Shown: piece by piece, positions 1 to 10,763 of the stretch
How positions within the stretch are numbered: position 1 is the stretch's first letter
Layout of the letters: each line of letters starts with the position of its first letter
Assembly (NCBI GenBank): GCA_004026145.2
Contig: CP034977.1
Coordinates: 1,397,043-1,461,042 of the forward strand
Direction: 5' to 3'
Source of the DNA: Takifugu bimaculatus
Lineage: Eukaryota > Chordata > Actinopteri > Tetraodontiformes > Tetraodontidae
DNA length: 64,000 nucleotides
Position numbers and translations under genes: made by a program
Notes under the pieces: model-generated
What the model saw: only the letters and a program-made list of their open reading frames with translations
The model's database searches: none
Told to the model about the DNA's origin: nothing

Positions 1-268
1 CAATATTTGTTCCCAATCTTTTTCTAGGACAACCCAATGCATGATTGTCTTCACCTGGTGCATCAGCATAAACAGCAGCTCCTGCTGCTTCCTAACTCTG
101 CAACAGTTAGCCTAAACGAACCCCAGTGTTTGCATACGGATATGGAAAATACAGCATATGGGAAATGATAATGTAAACTGGGAATAATTAGCACATCCCC
201 AAACTACGCTTCTAATTCCCAACAGACAAGGTAGATTAAACAAATACCAGCATGAGAGTATATGGACC

Positions 269-314
<46 letters not shown>
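269..314. repeat. (AAT)n microsatellite
   Basis: Uninterrupted trinucleotide repeat of about 15 units. On the minus strand it translates to a leucine run, explaining a spurious ORF. Confidence 0.97.
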
Positions 315-519
315 TTGGAGACACAGAAGAAATAGTTACTGTCAAATTTCAAGCCCTTTGTTTTTTGTTGTAGCTAATGAGGAACATTCGCTTTTAAATA
401 GTCTGAAATATCCAGTCAATCGCCATAATAGCAAAGCCATAATGAAAAATTAATGAAGGATTCAGATGAGAGACTGCCAATTCAAATCTGCACATAACAA
501 CCCTGTCATTAACTGTCAT

Positions 520-1286
520 TAAAGGGGTGGTCCATGTCATTATTTTATTATAATTAGTTTCAGAAATCAAAAAGTTTTCTCTTTTTTTCCCACCACTACA
601 CACCAGTCACACATACAGTATAGAATATTAATTTCAAAGAGGCAAGCATAAGAATGACAGACAAACAAACCAAATGAAAAGAAGCACGTTTCTTTAAAAT
701 GGTCACTAACACTGTGGGGTGAAATAAGGAAAAAAATAAGAAACGAGCTCATGAGTGACAAATCTGTACAGGGTTTCAAATAAAAAATAGAATATAAAGG
801 TGAGGATGCACTCAGACATGGAGTGGGTGTGTGAGGGGGTGAAAGTGTGTTGGAGGAGGGTACGCTAACATCACACACTGTGCTGGGTCGTATACACTGC
901 ATCTCCACACAGTTCAGCTCTGTACGCTGCCCAATTATTTACATTTCTGCCGTCTAAAGTCAAAGCTACCATGATGAGACCCGCAATTTCTGATGGGCTC
1001 TTTTTTCCCCAATTAAGCAGCACTTGATGATGTAACTGCTTTGATGTCATGTGACTCGTAAAAACGAATTGCGTACTGGACTGAACTGCTCTGCTTGGTG
1101 AAAATGCATCTACAGAGTGAAGCAAGCAGACCACAATACATGGGGAGGGGAGGGGGGGGGGGGCAAGTTCACATGAGATGATGTTTGAAGCTTAAAAAAC
1201 AGACAGAATCAACAGCAATCCTTTAGCAGGGCTTTTGTTTTCCATGAAGCGATCACGGTGCCGTTCGCTAAAAGTTAAGGGGCGTC
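520..1286 (-). other. possible 3' UTR of the proline-rich terminal exon
   Basis: Sequence downstream of the TAA at 1287 has no further coding potential on the minus strand. A canonical AATAAA on the minus strand lies at 544-549, about 740 nt past the stop. A G-rich (plus-strand) tract at 1142-1163 falls inside. The extent is inferred only from the signal position. Confidence 0.3.
1142..1163. repeat. G-rich tract
   Basis: G4-A-G4-A-G12 on the plus strand, lying in the possible 3' UTR of the proline-rich exon (C-rich on the sense strand). Confidence 0.95.
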
Positions 1287-1523
1287 TTACACCGACTGCT
1301 CCTTGGGGAACGAGAATGGTGCGCGTGGGCCGGGGGCAGGGAAGCCTGTGTTGGAGTAGGTGGGCTCGTTGGTTGGATGCTGCTGATAGGGGTTCTGAGG
1401 CAGGAAGGTGACGGGAGGGTAGGCTGGAGCGGGCTGAGGCTCGGGGAAGGGTTCCGTGTTACAGACGCGTGGGTAGCACATGATTTCAGCCGGATTCAGC
1501 TCCTCCGGACGCCTTCCAGAGTC
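1287..1523 (-). CDS. candidate proline-rich alternative terminal exon of nectin1
   Basis: The 237-nt coding part follows a pyrimidine-rich acceptor (TTGCTTCCTGCAG) and ends at TAA 1287-1289. Only the phase-0 frame is open; the other two frames have early stops. It encodes DSGRRPEELNPAEIMCYPRV, then a proline-rich tail (PFPEPQPAPAYPPVTFLPQ, NPYQQHPTNEPTYSNTG) ending PFSFPKEQSV. Phase 0 lets it follow exon 6982-7083 directly if exon 4601-4744 is skipped. I do not recognise the sequence from a named family. It could be a second alternative nectin1 terminal exon or the last exon of another minus-strand gene, though no other upstream exon was found. YSN fits the Grb2 SH2 consensus YxN. Base composition and the clean open frame next to a good acceptor support a real exon. 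Confidence 0.6.
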   Translation of the reverse strand, partial: DSGRRPEELNPAEIMCYPRVCNTEPFPEPQPAPAYPPVTFLPQNPYQQHPTNEPTYSNTGFPAPGPRAPFSFPKEQSV

Positions 1524-4500
1524 CTGCAGGAAGCAAGCACACGTGATAGCGGTCTGAGTGCTGTTTGCTGTGAAGACTGGCGCTCCAGCCAGGAGAGATG
1601 CACCTTACAGAGCTTCTGGAGGATTACGTGTGATTAAAAGTGCTGCACACCAGAGAATCATCTTTGAAATGTTATTAAACGCGCATATAAAAGAGTCATC
1701 GGGGAACAAAGTGGGTCATTGTTGTTGCCGTGGATGCGTTTATGGGCTCTCAGAGCATCATTGGGAGCACTGAGGATGCTCACAGTGATGCTCTGAAAGC
1801 CCTCAAGAATATCATGACACACCCAACCTCATATTGAAATATAAGCATACTCGTGTTTGAGCATCATAAACTAAACGGTCTAAAGGCTTTACTGGCCAAT
1901 TGGAACACCTTCGGTTGCATTACATGAATGAGACTCCCGAACAGCACCGACCCGTTCTCTAAACCAGTTGTTTGATATCCATGGTTATCTGCCTCGGTGA
2001 AAGCTGTTTTCTACCTGAGAGGACAGAAAACCCGTCTGGAACGCGGCCCTCGAGGACTGGGTTTCTCCATCTGTGCTCTAAACCCAAACTGCGGCACGGA
2101 GGCAGATTCACCGCCTACAGTTTCAGCTCTTCATCACCTTGAGATGCTTCTGTTTCTTTTGTGTTTGGCCATATTTGTGACGGCTGCAGCGTTTCTGAGG
2201 TGAAATGTAATCAGTCTGGTGGACGATCACTGGCAATGTTTATTTGATGTTTGGGCCACAACTGGACTCAGAAAAACAGTGTTTGACTCCGTAGTTTGCT
2301 GTTCATCACATTCAGATTGTCCATATAAAATGTATATAACATATTCCTTATTATTAGAATTCTATTCTATATATTATATATCTGCTCTTGTTTGGAGGAC
2401 ATGATGTTCACAAGCATAACAGGCAAGATGACAGGCAAAGAATAAATGAAGAAAAGTGGATGAGACAAAATGAGACTTACGAATATTCCTCAAGCATCTC
2501 TACATCTATGACAGCGATGATCCCAACTCTGAAAGTGTTTTAGGAGGGCAACAAAACCAAAGAGACTTGAGTCGCTCTCAACAAGGGTTACATCTCACAA
2601 AAATGCTGATTTGAAATGAGATATATGGCATAATGTAGACAAAAGCGTGTAAATGGAGAAGACAAGAGGGGTCAAACAAGGAGCAGGACTCATCTAAAAC
2701 TCTAAAAAGCCAGGCAAGTTCAAAATATATAAATACAGTTTGAAGTAGTTGTCCTCGTTCTGGTTTGTGCTGGTTTGGGTGCGGTTATGACTGATACAGC
2801 AAAACTGGGTGAAGGCTGGTCCAACTGTCAGAGAGCATTTTCACATTAGGCTCTCTCTTAGACATCAGTTGGACTCTTCTCGCACCGACCTCGCGATGTG
2901 AGAAGGGATAATAAGACACCTGAAAACACTCGGGGAAAGTGAGAGCGCTGGCAGTCTCTGACCTGCAGCTCTGCCAAAACAACAAGTCTCTAAACTAAAC
3001 AAAACCTTAAGTGTTGGACTGACATGGCGGCGAGCTCAGCTAACGATCCAGATAAATTCAGGGCCGCCGCCGGCCCGCTAATCCGCACCCAAATGAGCCT
3101 TTTCTGATAACTGCCAAATGGACGCTAGCAGGCTACAATCGGGCCGCAGCTAACAAGCCGCTTCAGTTCAGGGATTATTTGGAGGTCATCAGCCGAGAGG
3201 TGAACGTCTTTCCTCTCTGAGAGTACAGTGGGCTTTTGCGGGGGTGGTTAGCAGACAGAGGTTCAATCTGCGGCTCAGCAAACAGAGATTTTATTGAATG
3301 GCGTAACCTCACAACTGGAGCCAGTCAAGATGAGGCTTAATACCCAATTACAAACAGGCAATGTCAACAGGCAATTCCCAGAAGGACTTTCACTCGGAAT
3401 CTCGTCCGTGGCTGCTGTATCCCAATTACAGGTTCACTGACTGAAAAGGCTGACGCAGGAACTGAGTCCGTATTCAGCTCATCGTCTGAACACGCTGTCA
3501 CATCACATATTCATCGTTGGGCTTTGTAATGCTCACTTTAACTCTCATTTCATTAAAAAGAGATAAATATTAATGCTGAACGGAATCCTCCCACAGTTTC
3601 CCGATATTTGCAGGAATGTCTACGGGCAGCTGCTGCTCTGCAAGTTAAATCCGCATGAACGCCACAGGATGATTGGTACCTGTGTTTTTGTTGAGAGCAG
3701 GACAAGCCGTCTCTCTGGTTTCCGACTGGCTGCATTGATCAATATTGAAAATAATAAAAAATAAAGTCAGCACTGTTGATTTGAAAGGTTTGTATTCTGT
3801 GATGTATTCTACTTCTACGCCTTTTTCTTTCCTGAAAACTAATGTGATCTAAATCAAAAGAAGATTGCTGCAGCATTCTTCCAATATCGCACGCTCACCT
3901 CATCTTGTCAGTACAATTGCCTGGAGAAAGCCTCCTGAATTGCCTGGAGAATTACCCATCTCTGGAATTATCATAGAAATCAGCTTCTTCGGTGTAGTAA
4001 CAGGCACAACCGGGCCTCCGCACGCCTGATTTGGCTGTTTGCGTGTACTGTTGAATTCAAGTGCCATAAAGACTTCCTCCGTCCTGCAGGGGCCTCGGCT
4101 GATTCGGGGTTGTCAACGGAGGCGTAATCAGGTGTGACACACGCTTTGTTTGTGATTGTTTCCAGCATATACAAGTTGTAGCCAACAATCAGCTTCTCTG
4201 GCGCGCCGTAACCTGGATGGGAAGGTTCTGAACGCACCCAACGTAAAGATGGACTCAACTATCATATTTCTGCAGTCCCTCAGTCTAGTTTATGCCCCCC
4301 GCCCCCTGAATGCACACATTAGGAGTGAGAAATGAAACAAAAATGAACTTTCATTTGAGCGGGTGCAGCTTTTTGAGGTGGTCATGTGACCCCTGTAGAC
4401 TGGCAGCTAGGCTCTACCTACATATTAACTGTAGTGAACAGAGCAGGGGGAGGGGAGGAAACAAAATGGCTGAAGAGGAAGACACACAAGGAAACCACGT

Positions 4501-4600
4501 GGGGCATAAAAGGGGAGGAGGAGTCAGCCTGGGAAAGGAGTTCATCGGTCTATGTACCTTGAGGCCAAAGTCTGAGGGGAAAGGCCTATAATGGCATGCG
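1524..4600 (-). other. region between the two alternative terminal exons
   Basis: This 3.1-kb stretch would be 3' UTR of the ITIM-like exon in its right part, and intron for transcripts reaching 1523. It holds a long hairpin at 1744-1802. It also holds a 27-codon plus-strand ORF at 3024-3107 that has no donor or continuation. Confidence 0.5.
1744..1802. repeat. imperfect inverted repeat (17-bp arms, hairpin-forming)
   Basis: The left arm 1744-1760 (GGGCTCTCAGAGCATCA) and right arm 1786-1802 (TGATGCTCTGAAAGCCC) are complementary with one mismatch. The 25-nt loop contains a further GAGC/GCTC pairing. The whole could fold as a pre-miRNA-sized stem-loop; no known miRNA was recognised. Confidence 0.7.
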
Positions 4601-4744
4601 CTAGTGTGAGCTAGGCTGGATGGTTGCATACTCGACAAGATCCCCCGGGCCAGTGTGAGCGGAGCTTCGTGGGCTGGGAGAGGAGGCCAAAGCTGCAGTA
4701 TCCAGCTCCGCATACTGGACATCACAGTCCTTGTGGCCTGAGTT
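4601..4744 (-). CDS. nectin1: nectin1 beta-type alternative terminal exon with two ITIM-like motifs
   Basis: The 144-nt coding part starts after a good acceptor (GCCTCTCTTGTCTCCAG) in phase 0, matching the phase-0 donor at 6982, and ends at TAG 4601-4603. The 47 residues are NSGHKDCDVQYAELDTAAL, then ASSPSPRSSAHTGPG, DLVEYATIQPSSH. VQYAEL and VEYATI each fit the inhibitory motif (I/V/L/S)xYxx(L/V/I), about 28 residues apart, as in receptors that recruit SHP-1 or SHP-2. There is no afadin PDZ ligand. The assignment as a nectin1 exon rests on position, phase, splice signals and an open frame; I do not recall a characterised nectin-1 isoform with this end. The 3' UTR is not resolved; the nearest downstream minus-strand AATAAA is at 3290-3295. 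Confidence 0.72.
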   Translation of the reverse strand, partial: NSGHKDCDVQYAELDTAALASSPSPRSSAHTGPGDLVEYATIQPSSH

Positions 4745-6981
4745 CTGGAGACAAGAGAGGCGAAATGCGTGTGAGGAGTGAGGCAGCCCAAAAAAGAAAA
4801 AAATATATTCATGAGAGAGTGAGAGACAGATTGACACGGTGAGTGAGAGCGGCAGAGACGGATGGGAAGAAAGCAAAACAAAATAAGAGTGTGTGAGCAT
4901 CAGGTGGTCACGTGGAGGGTGTGACTGAGCCTGCAGCGGGTGTTAGAGAGCGCGGTGACATGAGGGGACGGCACGGTAAGGGTTTTTGGCAAATGTGACA
5001 AACATGGAGACGTCACAGAGAAAATAATGGTCAGAGAGAAAACAAGGGAACAGAAATGAAAGGTCAGAGGTGCAGAAGGACCTGGTTTTCTCGGTGGATT
5101 TGTTCACACCTGTCTTATTTTGGTTATGATGACAGAGAAAATAGTGCTGTCGTTGTACATCTCAGATTTATTTAGGGTTATTTTGCAGTCTGTGTATGTT
5201 TCAGACTGAAATCAAAGAAGAACACTTTTCTTTTTTTCCAAATTTAACCCTTAAAAACTCGACTCCCTAAGCTGAAAGACGCACGTCAGCAAAGGTTTTC
5301 ATCTAAAGAAGCATGTATCCACTTTGCTCCAATAAAAGTCCAGTGACTGACTGCATTATCGACTGCTTGAAAGACTTAAACGATGTAATCAGCACCTTCA
5401 AAGAAAAGTCCGCTCGGATTTTTGCCCTCTGCTCTGCGTAACATGAATTAACACACTTGCAGAAATGACATTTGAATGAAAACGAGTTCCCAACTGAGGA
5501 GTCTCACTGAATTCAATAGCTCCAGATGAATACAGGACCACGACCAGCAGAGTAAAGGGAAGCTGCTGAATACCTTCTCATCAGTCTGCTTTACATCCAC
5601 CTGAGAACAGCATTATAGAGGAGTGGCCGAGACTTTTTCAAAGGTTCCACATTAATAGTTCTGATCTCTCCACCGTCACGTACTTCCCCTCCACTTCCAC
5701 GCTGCACTGGAATATTTGTCATGACCGCAGTGCAATCAGTTGGAAAATTAGAGACACACAGCATCCTAAATTGGCAGACAGTGTTTTGCCCTGAGAGAAT
5801 CATCATTAGTAACACTCAGCGCGCGGCGCTCAATATATGTCTTTCCCAAATAATGAATGCTTCACAGACACCATATTCAGCTTAAGAGCAGCACTAAACA
5901 TCAGCCTTATCGGAGATAAGACATGAATCTTGGAGAAATCCGTCCGACACGCAGTTCCTTCCTGCACAGAAGGGAGAAAGATTTAAGATGGATTTAAGAG
6001 ACCAGAATCTGTACACAGAAAACCTAAAGGAACTCGCTCAGGGGAAACGTGACAGTGAATAACAGAAAAACGTGCATGTTTGCAAAAAAAAATAAAAATC
6101 AGTCGTGTTTATAACTCAAACTTCTATTCAAGGTCTTGGAAAGGTGACCAGAAAGCTGGTCGAGAAGCACCTGGAGGACATCAGAAACCAACTGGTTCAC
6201 TATTACTTTTATTGGTCAGACACTCAATATCAATGTTCTCATGCTAAAATATATTTTCCATGCTGACGAGGATGACTCGATATATTCATTTTTGGCCATT
6301 TCATGTGTATTTTCCATTTTTCAGAGCAGCATTGTTTGTATTCCACCAGTAACAGAACGGACACACAACACCTGTTAAAGCGTGTCGAAGAGTCCAACGC
6401 AAACACACGCCAACAGTCCACAGCAGATATAAAACCGATTTAAAAAAAAGGCCAAAGCAAATGAAACCTCCACAGGTACGAGCAGCAACGACATCTGGGA
6501 CAGTAAAGAGGCAAAACCTGGGCACCACTCGGGGTCCTGACGTACCGTAAAACAGTCGGCGGAATGGATGAAGCAGGTGAGAACGTAAAGCTGAGGGCAG
6601 GAAGACTGCAGTCAGAACATGAGATATTACACAAACGCAGTGAGAGACAGAGAGGGGGGCAGGAGCCAGTCTAGCTTTGAGGTGAGTGGTGCTGATGTAA
6701 ATGATGAGATAAGGAGGTTACTGCGGTGGATTTACCGGTCGGCTTGTTAGAAAGGGTGCAGCCTGCGTTTAAAGAAAGCAGAAGCAGAAGCAGCTCTGCT
6801 GACAGAGACCCAGGAAACATCCCGGCACTGCAGTTCATCAGGAAATCAATTCCCAAAAACCTCCCAGTCCAACGACAGACAGAGTTCAGCCTTCCACCGC
6901 CAATTACAACCTGCCAAAGGCTGCTGACGACCCCTTCACTGGTGCAGCTCCTCTGGAGCCACTCAGGGCGTCACTACTCAC
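4745..6981 (-). other. nectin1: nectin1 beta-type intron upstream of the ITIM-like exon
   Basis: This 2.2-kb intron runs between the phase-0 donor at 6982 and the acceptor at 4745. No repeats or coding potential were recognised. Confidence 0.65.
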
Positions 6982-7083
6982 CGGCTTATCGGTGAAGGGG
7001 GTCGACTCGGAGGGGGCCATGTCGTAATAAGGAGGCTGGAGAGGAAGCTTCTGCATCTCCTCGTCCTTGTCGAGATGAACCAC
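6982..7083 (-). CDS. nectin1: nectin1 beta-type exon: VVHLD...LQPPYYDM cytoplasmic segment
   Basis: The 102-nt exon is phase 0 on both sides, with acceptor CTCCTGTAG and donor GTGAGT. It encodes VVHLDKDEEMQKL, then PLQPPYYDMAPSESTPFTDKP. Human nectin-1 beta has VVHLD...EEEDLQKLSLQPPYYDLG here, a clear match. PPYY fits the PPxY consensus for WW domains, and YYDM fits YxxM, the consensus for the SH2 domains of PI3-kinase p85; both are predictions from motif only. In the human isoform the tail ends soon after this segment. In this fish gene a GT donor follows in phase 0 and two downstream exons can be joined in frame. Confidence 0.9.
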
Positions 7084-8746
7084 CTACAGGAGACACCGAG
7101 AGCTCAGCAACACTCTTAATGAGCTCCAGAGCTCCAACAAAAGCTGCTCCTAACTGGTCACCAAGGGCGACCCAGGCTGACCATCTGTTTACTGCACTTT
7201 TCAGAGTTTCAACACTTCAGCTGTAGGACATGAAGCGAGCGAGTTTGTCACTAGTGATGAGAAGAGGAGACATGAAGTTGTGGAATCAGAGGGTGGCGAA
7301 GCCACCCTGGAATGTTTATGATGTTGTATGCAACATGAATGGTGTTAACGACATCACAAGAGGGTAAATTAGAACTCAAACACCTCTGAAATGGATGTTT
7401 TCTACAATTGCACTTTCTTTTTAAGAAATCTCTGCATTGATTGAGCCGTCTGTTACATTTTTAACACAAAAGAAGGTCTGAACTTTCCCCAGCCCCCTCT
7501 CCCAGTGTCAACTTTAAACTATTAAATATTTTTACTCTGCCTGTAAACACAATTGCAGCAATCTGGATTTAATAATGCAGAGGTTATTCATTTATCTTCT
7601 TGTTTATTCAGCTGAGAGAGGAGCTTTTCTGCACAAACACATTTTTTTTTCCAGGCCAGGGTTCAGTTTTCGAAAAATAATAGATGAGAACGTCATGGCA
7701 ACTGTCGCTGCATTATTATTTTGCAGTGTTCAGCAGACTAGTTGGAAGCGAAGTCATCACCCTTCAGTTCCTCTCCCTATAGAAGGCAAGAAAACCTTTG
7801 ATAAACGCCGTTCAGCTCCTCAAAGAATCTCCCTCCATCATCAAAGCTCGATGTTGCCAATGGACTTTTTCTGATTCACTGTAGGCTCTAGGGCCGTTTA
7901 TCTAGACACACAAAAGTAACACAAGGAATAAAAGGGACATGTAGAAGGGACCTTGTTCAGGTCTAGGAAGCGTTGACACAGACATGATTTGTCTGTGAGA
8001 CATTAAAAAATAAATGATCCTTGTGTTCCCACCCACATTTAAAACCTTCAAAACTAATGACTTAACTCTCGGCCCCTGTGGATCTGGGTGGGTGGTGGAG
8101 GCTGGGTGGGGGATCACACAGCGAGTGTTTGGGACGCGGCGGGCGCAGATGTTGATGCTGTGGCTCCACTGTCAGCTCCACTCTGCGTACTGGCCCGTGA
8201 TAAATCCACGCTGGTGCCAACAGAACTCGGCGAAATCAAACTGGGATATGGGATTGTTTCCAGCCCAGCTCCAATAATAAAATCTACTGGATTACCTGTC
8301 AGGCTGTAATCCAGGTTTCTGCTATAAATTGGATTTTCATTGATGTTCAGAGTGAAGGCAACAGCAGTAAGAAGAGGAAATAACATTCAGCCTGTGGACG
8401 GTCAAAGGAATTATTTCATTTAAGTTTGTGTATAAAAAAAAATGCAGACTTTTTAGTTTAAAACACACACACACAAATATGTGTGTAATATCTCCGAGAT
8501 GTAAATGGGCTTTTGTGTTGCTGAGTCAGGTAAGAGCCACAATGCATTATGGGAAACAAGAAACACACTTCTGGCTCAAATAGTAATGAATGAAGAATTT
8601 GTGTGATAGCTCCTCACTGACTACATTAGAAGGTTTTCTGGATATTTTTGTCATTCCCGTCAACCAGGAGGTTCCAATAGATACTGGGAGCAAAGGGTTA
8701 GTCAGCGCATTAGACTCGTAAATTTAATAAATAACATAATCACTGC

Positions 8747-8784
8747 TCAGAATTTAGGAATTGGGATTGATTCCTAAATTCTGG
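8747..8784. repeat. near-perfect short palindrome with small loop
   Basis: CAGAATTTAGGAA (8748-8760) is followed after a 10-nt spacer by TTCCTAAATTCTG (8771-8783), its exact reverse complement. The spacer ends add a T-A pair. Confidence 0.85.
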
Positions 8785-8860
8785 GGGGACTGAACGACGG
8801 TCTCTGAGAACCCGGGAGAGAACATGCTGAATAAACGGATCTTTAGGAGGCGTGAGAGAA

Positions 8861-8894
8861 GTGTGTGTGTGTGTGTGTGTGGGGGGGGGGGGGG
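8861..8894. repeat. (GT)10 followed by G14
   Basis: Ten GT units run directly into a 14-base G homopolymer. Likely highly polymorphic. Confidence 0.97.
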
Positions 8895-10669
8895 CGGCGC
8901 TTTACAACAATAAAGTACAAATACGAGTGATTTTACTTCCAACTGCTCCGAGAAATGAAGCACAGCTGTGTGTAAGGCAGTAATAATACAGACGTTCTCC
9001 GGCGGCACCAGAACCTCACAGTTGCTCCGTGGGTCTGACTGCACGGCCAGTGTGGCGACGTGCAATCGCATCTGAATATCTGAATATCTGTGGGGGTGGA
9101 GATCCATTTTAAAGGTGACGCTCAGGAAGCTGCTGCGGGTGTGAAGGTGGACCTGCTGAACTCGCGTGTTGTCAGAGAATCGATCTTTGAACAAATTCCA
9201 GCCACACATGCAGGCAGAGCTCCTCCACTGGCTTGTCTACATTTAATACACTGGAATTCTGGTTGTTGTTTATGCCTCAGAAAATACTGTTTGCTCAGGC
9301 ATACTTTCCCTATCATATCACCAATCTGCGTCTATTTCCTGCTTTTATCTTTTCCAGATGCCAGCTTGCATTTAAGAGCCTTTTTTAAACCAGTGTGAAA
9401 AATCCCACATTAAAAAGGTGACAGTTTTCTTGGCGATGAGCGCAGTGTGTCGTAGCTTCTGCTCCTTTTATTTTTATTTGTAATGGAGGGGGGCTGCTTT
9501 ATGCTTTATGCTTAGGTCCGTCCAAAAACCCTTAAGAGTAAATCAAAGGAGAACATGTTTCTTGGGCTTATACTATAACAGCCAGATGCTGCAGTTCAAC
9601 AGATCAACACTGTAAGTGGCAAGAAATTCAATAAAAGGACGCAAACACAAGAAAAACATTACGCTAGTTTCATTTGTGTCTGATTTTGTCCTCACTGGAG
9701 CCTCTCAGTTATCTCTCAATCATCAAAATCCTCTCTTAATATCGGCATAATTATATTAACAGCGTAAAGAGGATCAGTGTAACATAACAATACCTCTTGA
9801 ACTGAGCTTTGGATCCCGAAAATGGTTGTTTTTGTCGCTGTCGGCCCACTAAGCTGAAATGGTTTAACCTTTGCTTGTGCTCTACTTCACTGCAATGTCG
9901 CCTGCTTCTTTTCACCACCTGGTGTGTGACAGTTTTTACATCAGATCTACACCGATCTATATGTTTGCAGGTGTCTGAACATTCGGTTCGTAACCGACTG
10001 TGATTTTCGCCTCTGTTCCATTCAGAGCTTATGGATCTGACGGCCACCCTTTAATACCACACGCCACGCTGAAAGGTTTCAACTTTACTTGCCCCCTTTA
10101 AACATTAACTCCTCGTCTCGTCTTTTCCATGTTTTTGCTCCGAGTTTTGCTCAGATGTCCGATCGATCTTCCCTCAGACTGAGTCCTTGCCCATATTCTT
10201 AGTACCCATGATGCCTTGCAGAACACAGAAAAAGGACCTTTTCTATTGGATCAGCTGTAGGTGGATGATGTGTGGCCTCGCGCAGCAAGCGCCAGCAGAT
10301 TCTTATCAGCCCCCTCATAGCTTAATGTCATACTTTACCGCGTTTATGTTTACTAAAACAGCATATTATCGCGTGTCGCTTGACAGTGAGCACATCTGAC
10401 ATTTACAAATATGATAAACATGACGGTCTGAAATGTTTTTCATGGGGAAATAGAGTGAAAGGGAAGAGGATCACATTTGTGCACCTTTAATGAGCGCGTA
10501 TGGAAGAGCATGAGTCGAGCATGAGTCACCCCAACGGTGGCGACATGATAGCGGAGGTCGACTTTGTCGTCAGGAAAATGGAACGCTGAAGTGTTGATTT
10601 TGAGCCGCATTACAGATAAACTCTGAGCCGCGCGCTGGTTCTGAGCACGCCGTGCAGTGAACTTTGTAC

Positions 10670-10763
10670 CTGAATGTCGTCGGATGTCAAGTGTCCCTTC
10701 ATGTCGCTGTTCTTCTTTTTGGGCGGGGGAGGGGCGGGCTTGTGAGCAGGTGGGAGGTCGGTC
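10670..10763 (-). CDS. nectin1: nectin1 beta-type exon: proline/lysine-rich cytoplasmic linker
   Basis: The 94-nt exon follows a strong acceptor (pyrimidine-rich tract ending CTTAACAG) and ends before GTACAAAG. The first base completes Leu from the previous exon (phase 2), then TDLPPAHKPAPPPPKKK, NSDMKGHLTSDDIQ, ending in phase 0. Human nectin-1 beta has TDQPLSQKPEPSPSRQSSL followed by VPEDIQ at this position, so length, proline pattern and the DIQ end agree. PAPPPPKKK is a candidate SH3-type ligand. The exon lies 5.8 kb from the transmembrane exon and 3.6 kb from the next one. Confidence 0.88.

Larger units (their letters stand above)
7084..10669 (-). other. nectin1: nectin1 beta-type intron
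   Basis: This 3.6-kb intron contains the composite repeat 8861-8894 and a near-perfect hairpin 8747-8784. Nothing coding was seen. Confidence 0.75.

Noticed and set aside
112..345. ORF with a poly-leucine run resembling a signal peptide
   Set aside because: The run is the (AAT)n microsatellite read on the minus strand.
2490..2539. Exon-like segment with a TTTCAG acceptor and a consensus GTAAGT donor, open in one frame (VGIIAVIDVEMLEEYS)
   Set aside because: It ends in phase 2, but exon 1287-1523 is open only in phase 0, so the two cannot be joined. The segment is too short to judge alone. Transcript data would settle it.
3024..3107. Plus-strand 27-codon ORF with a good start context (MAASSANDPDKF...) in a small GC-rich patch
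   Set aside because: It stops after 27 residues, with no GT donor in frame to extend it and no family recognised. Likely chance in GC-rich sequence.
4414..4900. Longer overlapping minus-strand ORFs covering the ITIM-like exon
   Set aside because: The 155-residue ORF is in a different frame, and the 99-residue ORF extends past the acceptor into intron. Only the part 4601-4744 after the acceptor is kept as coding.
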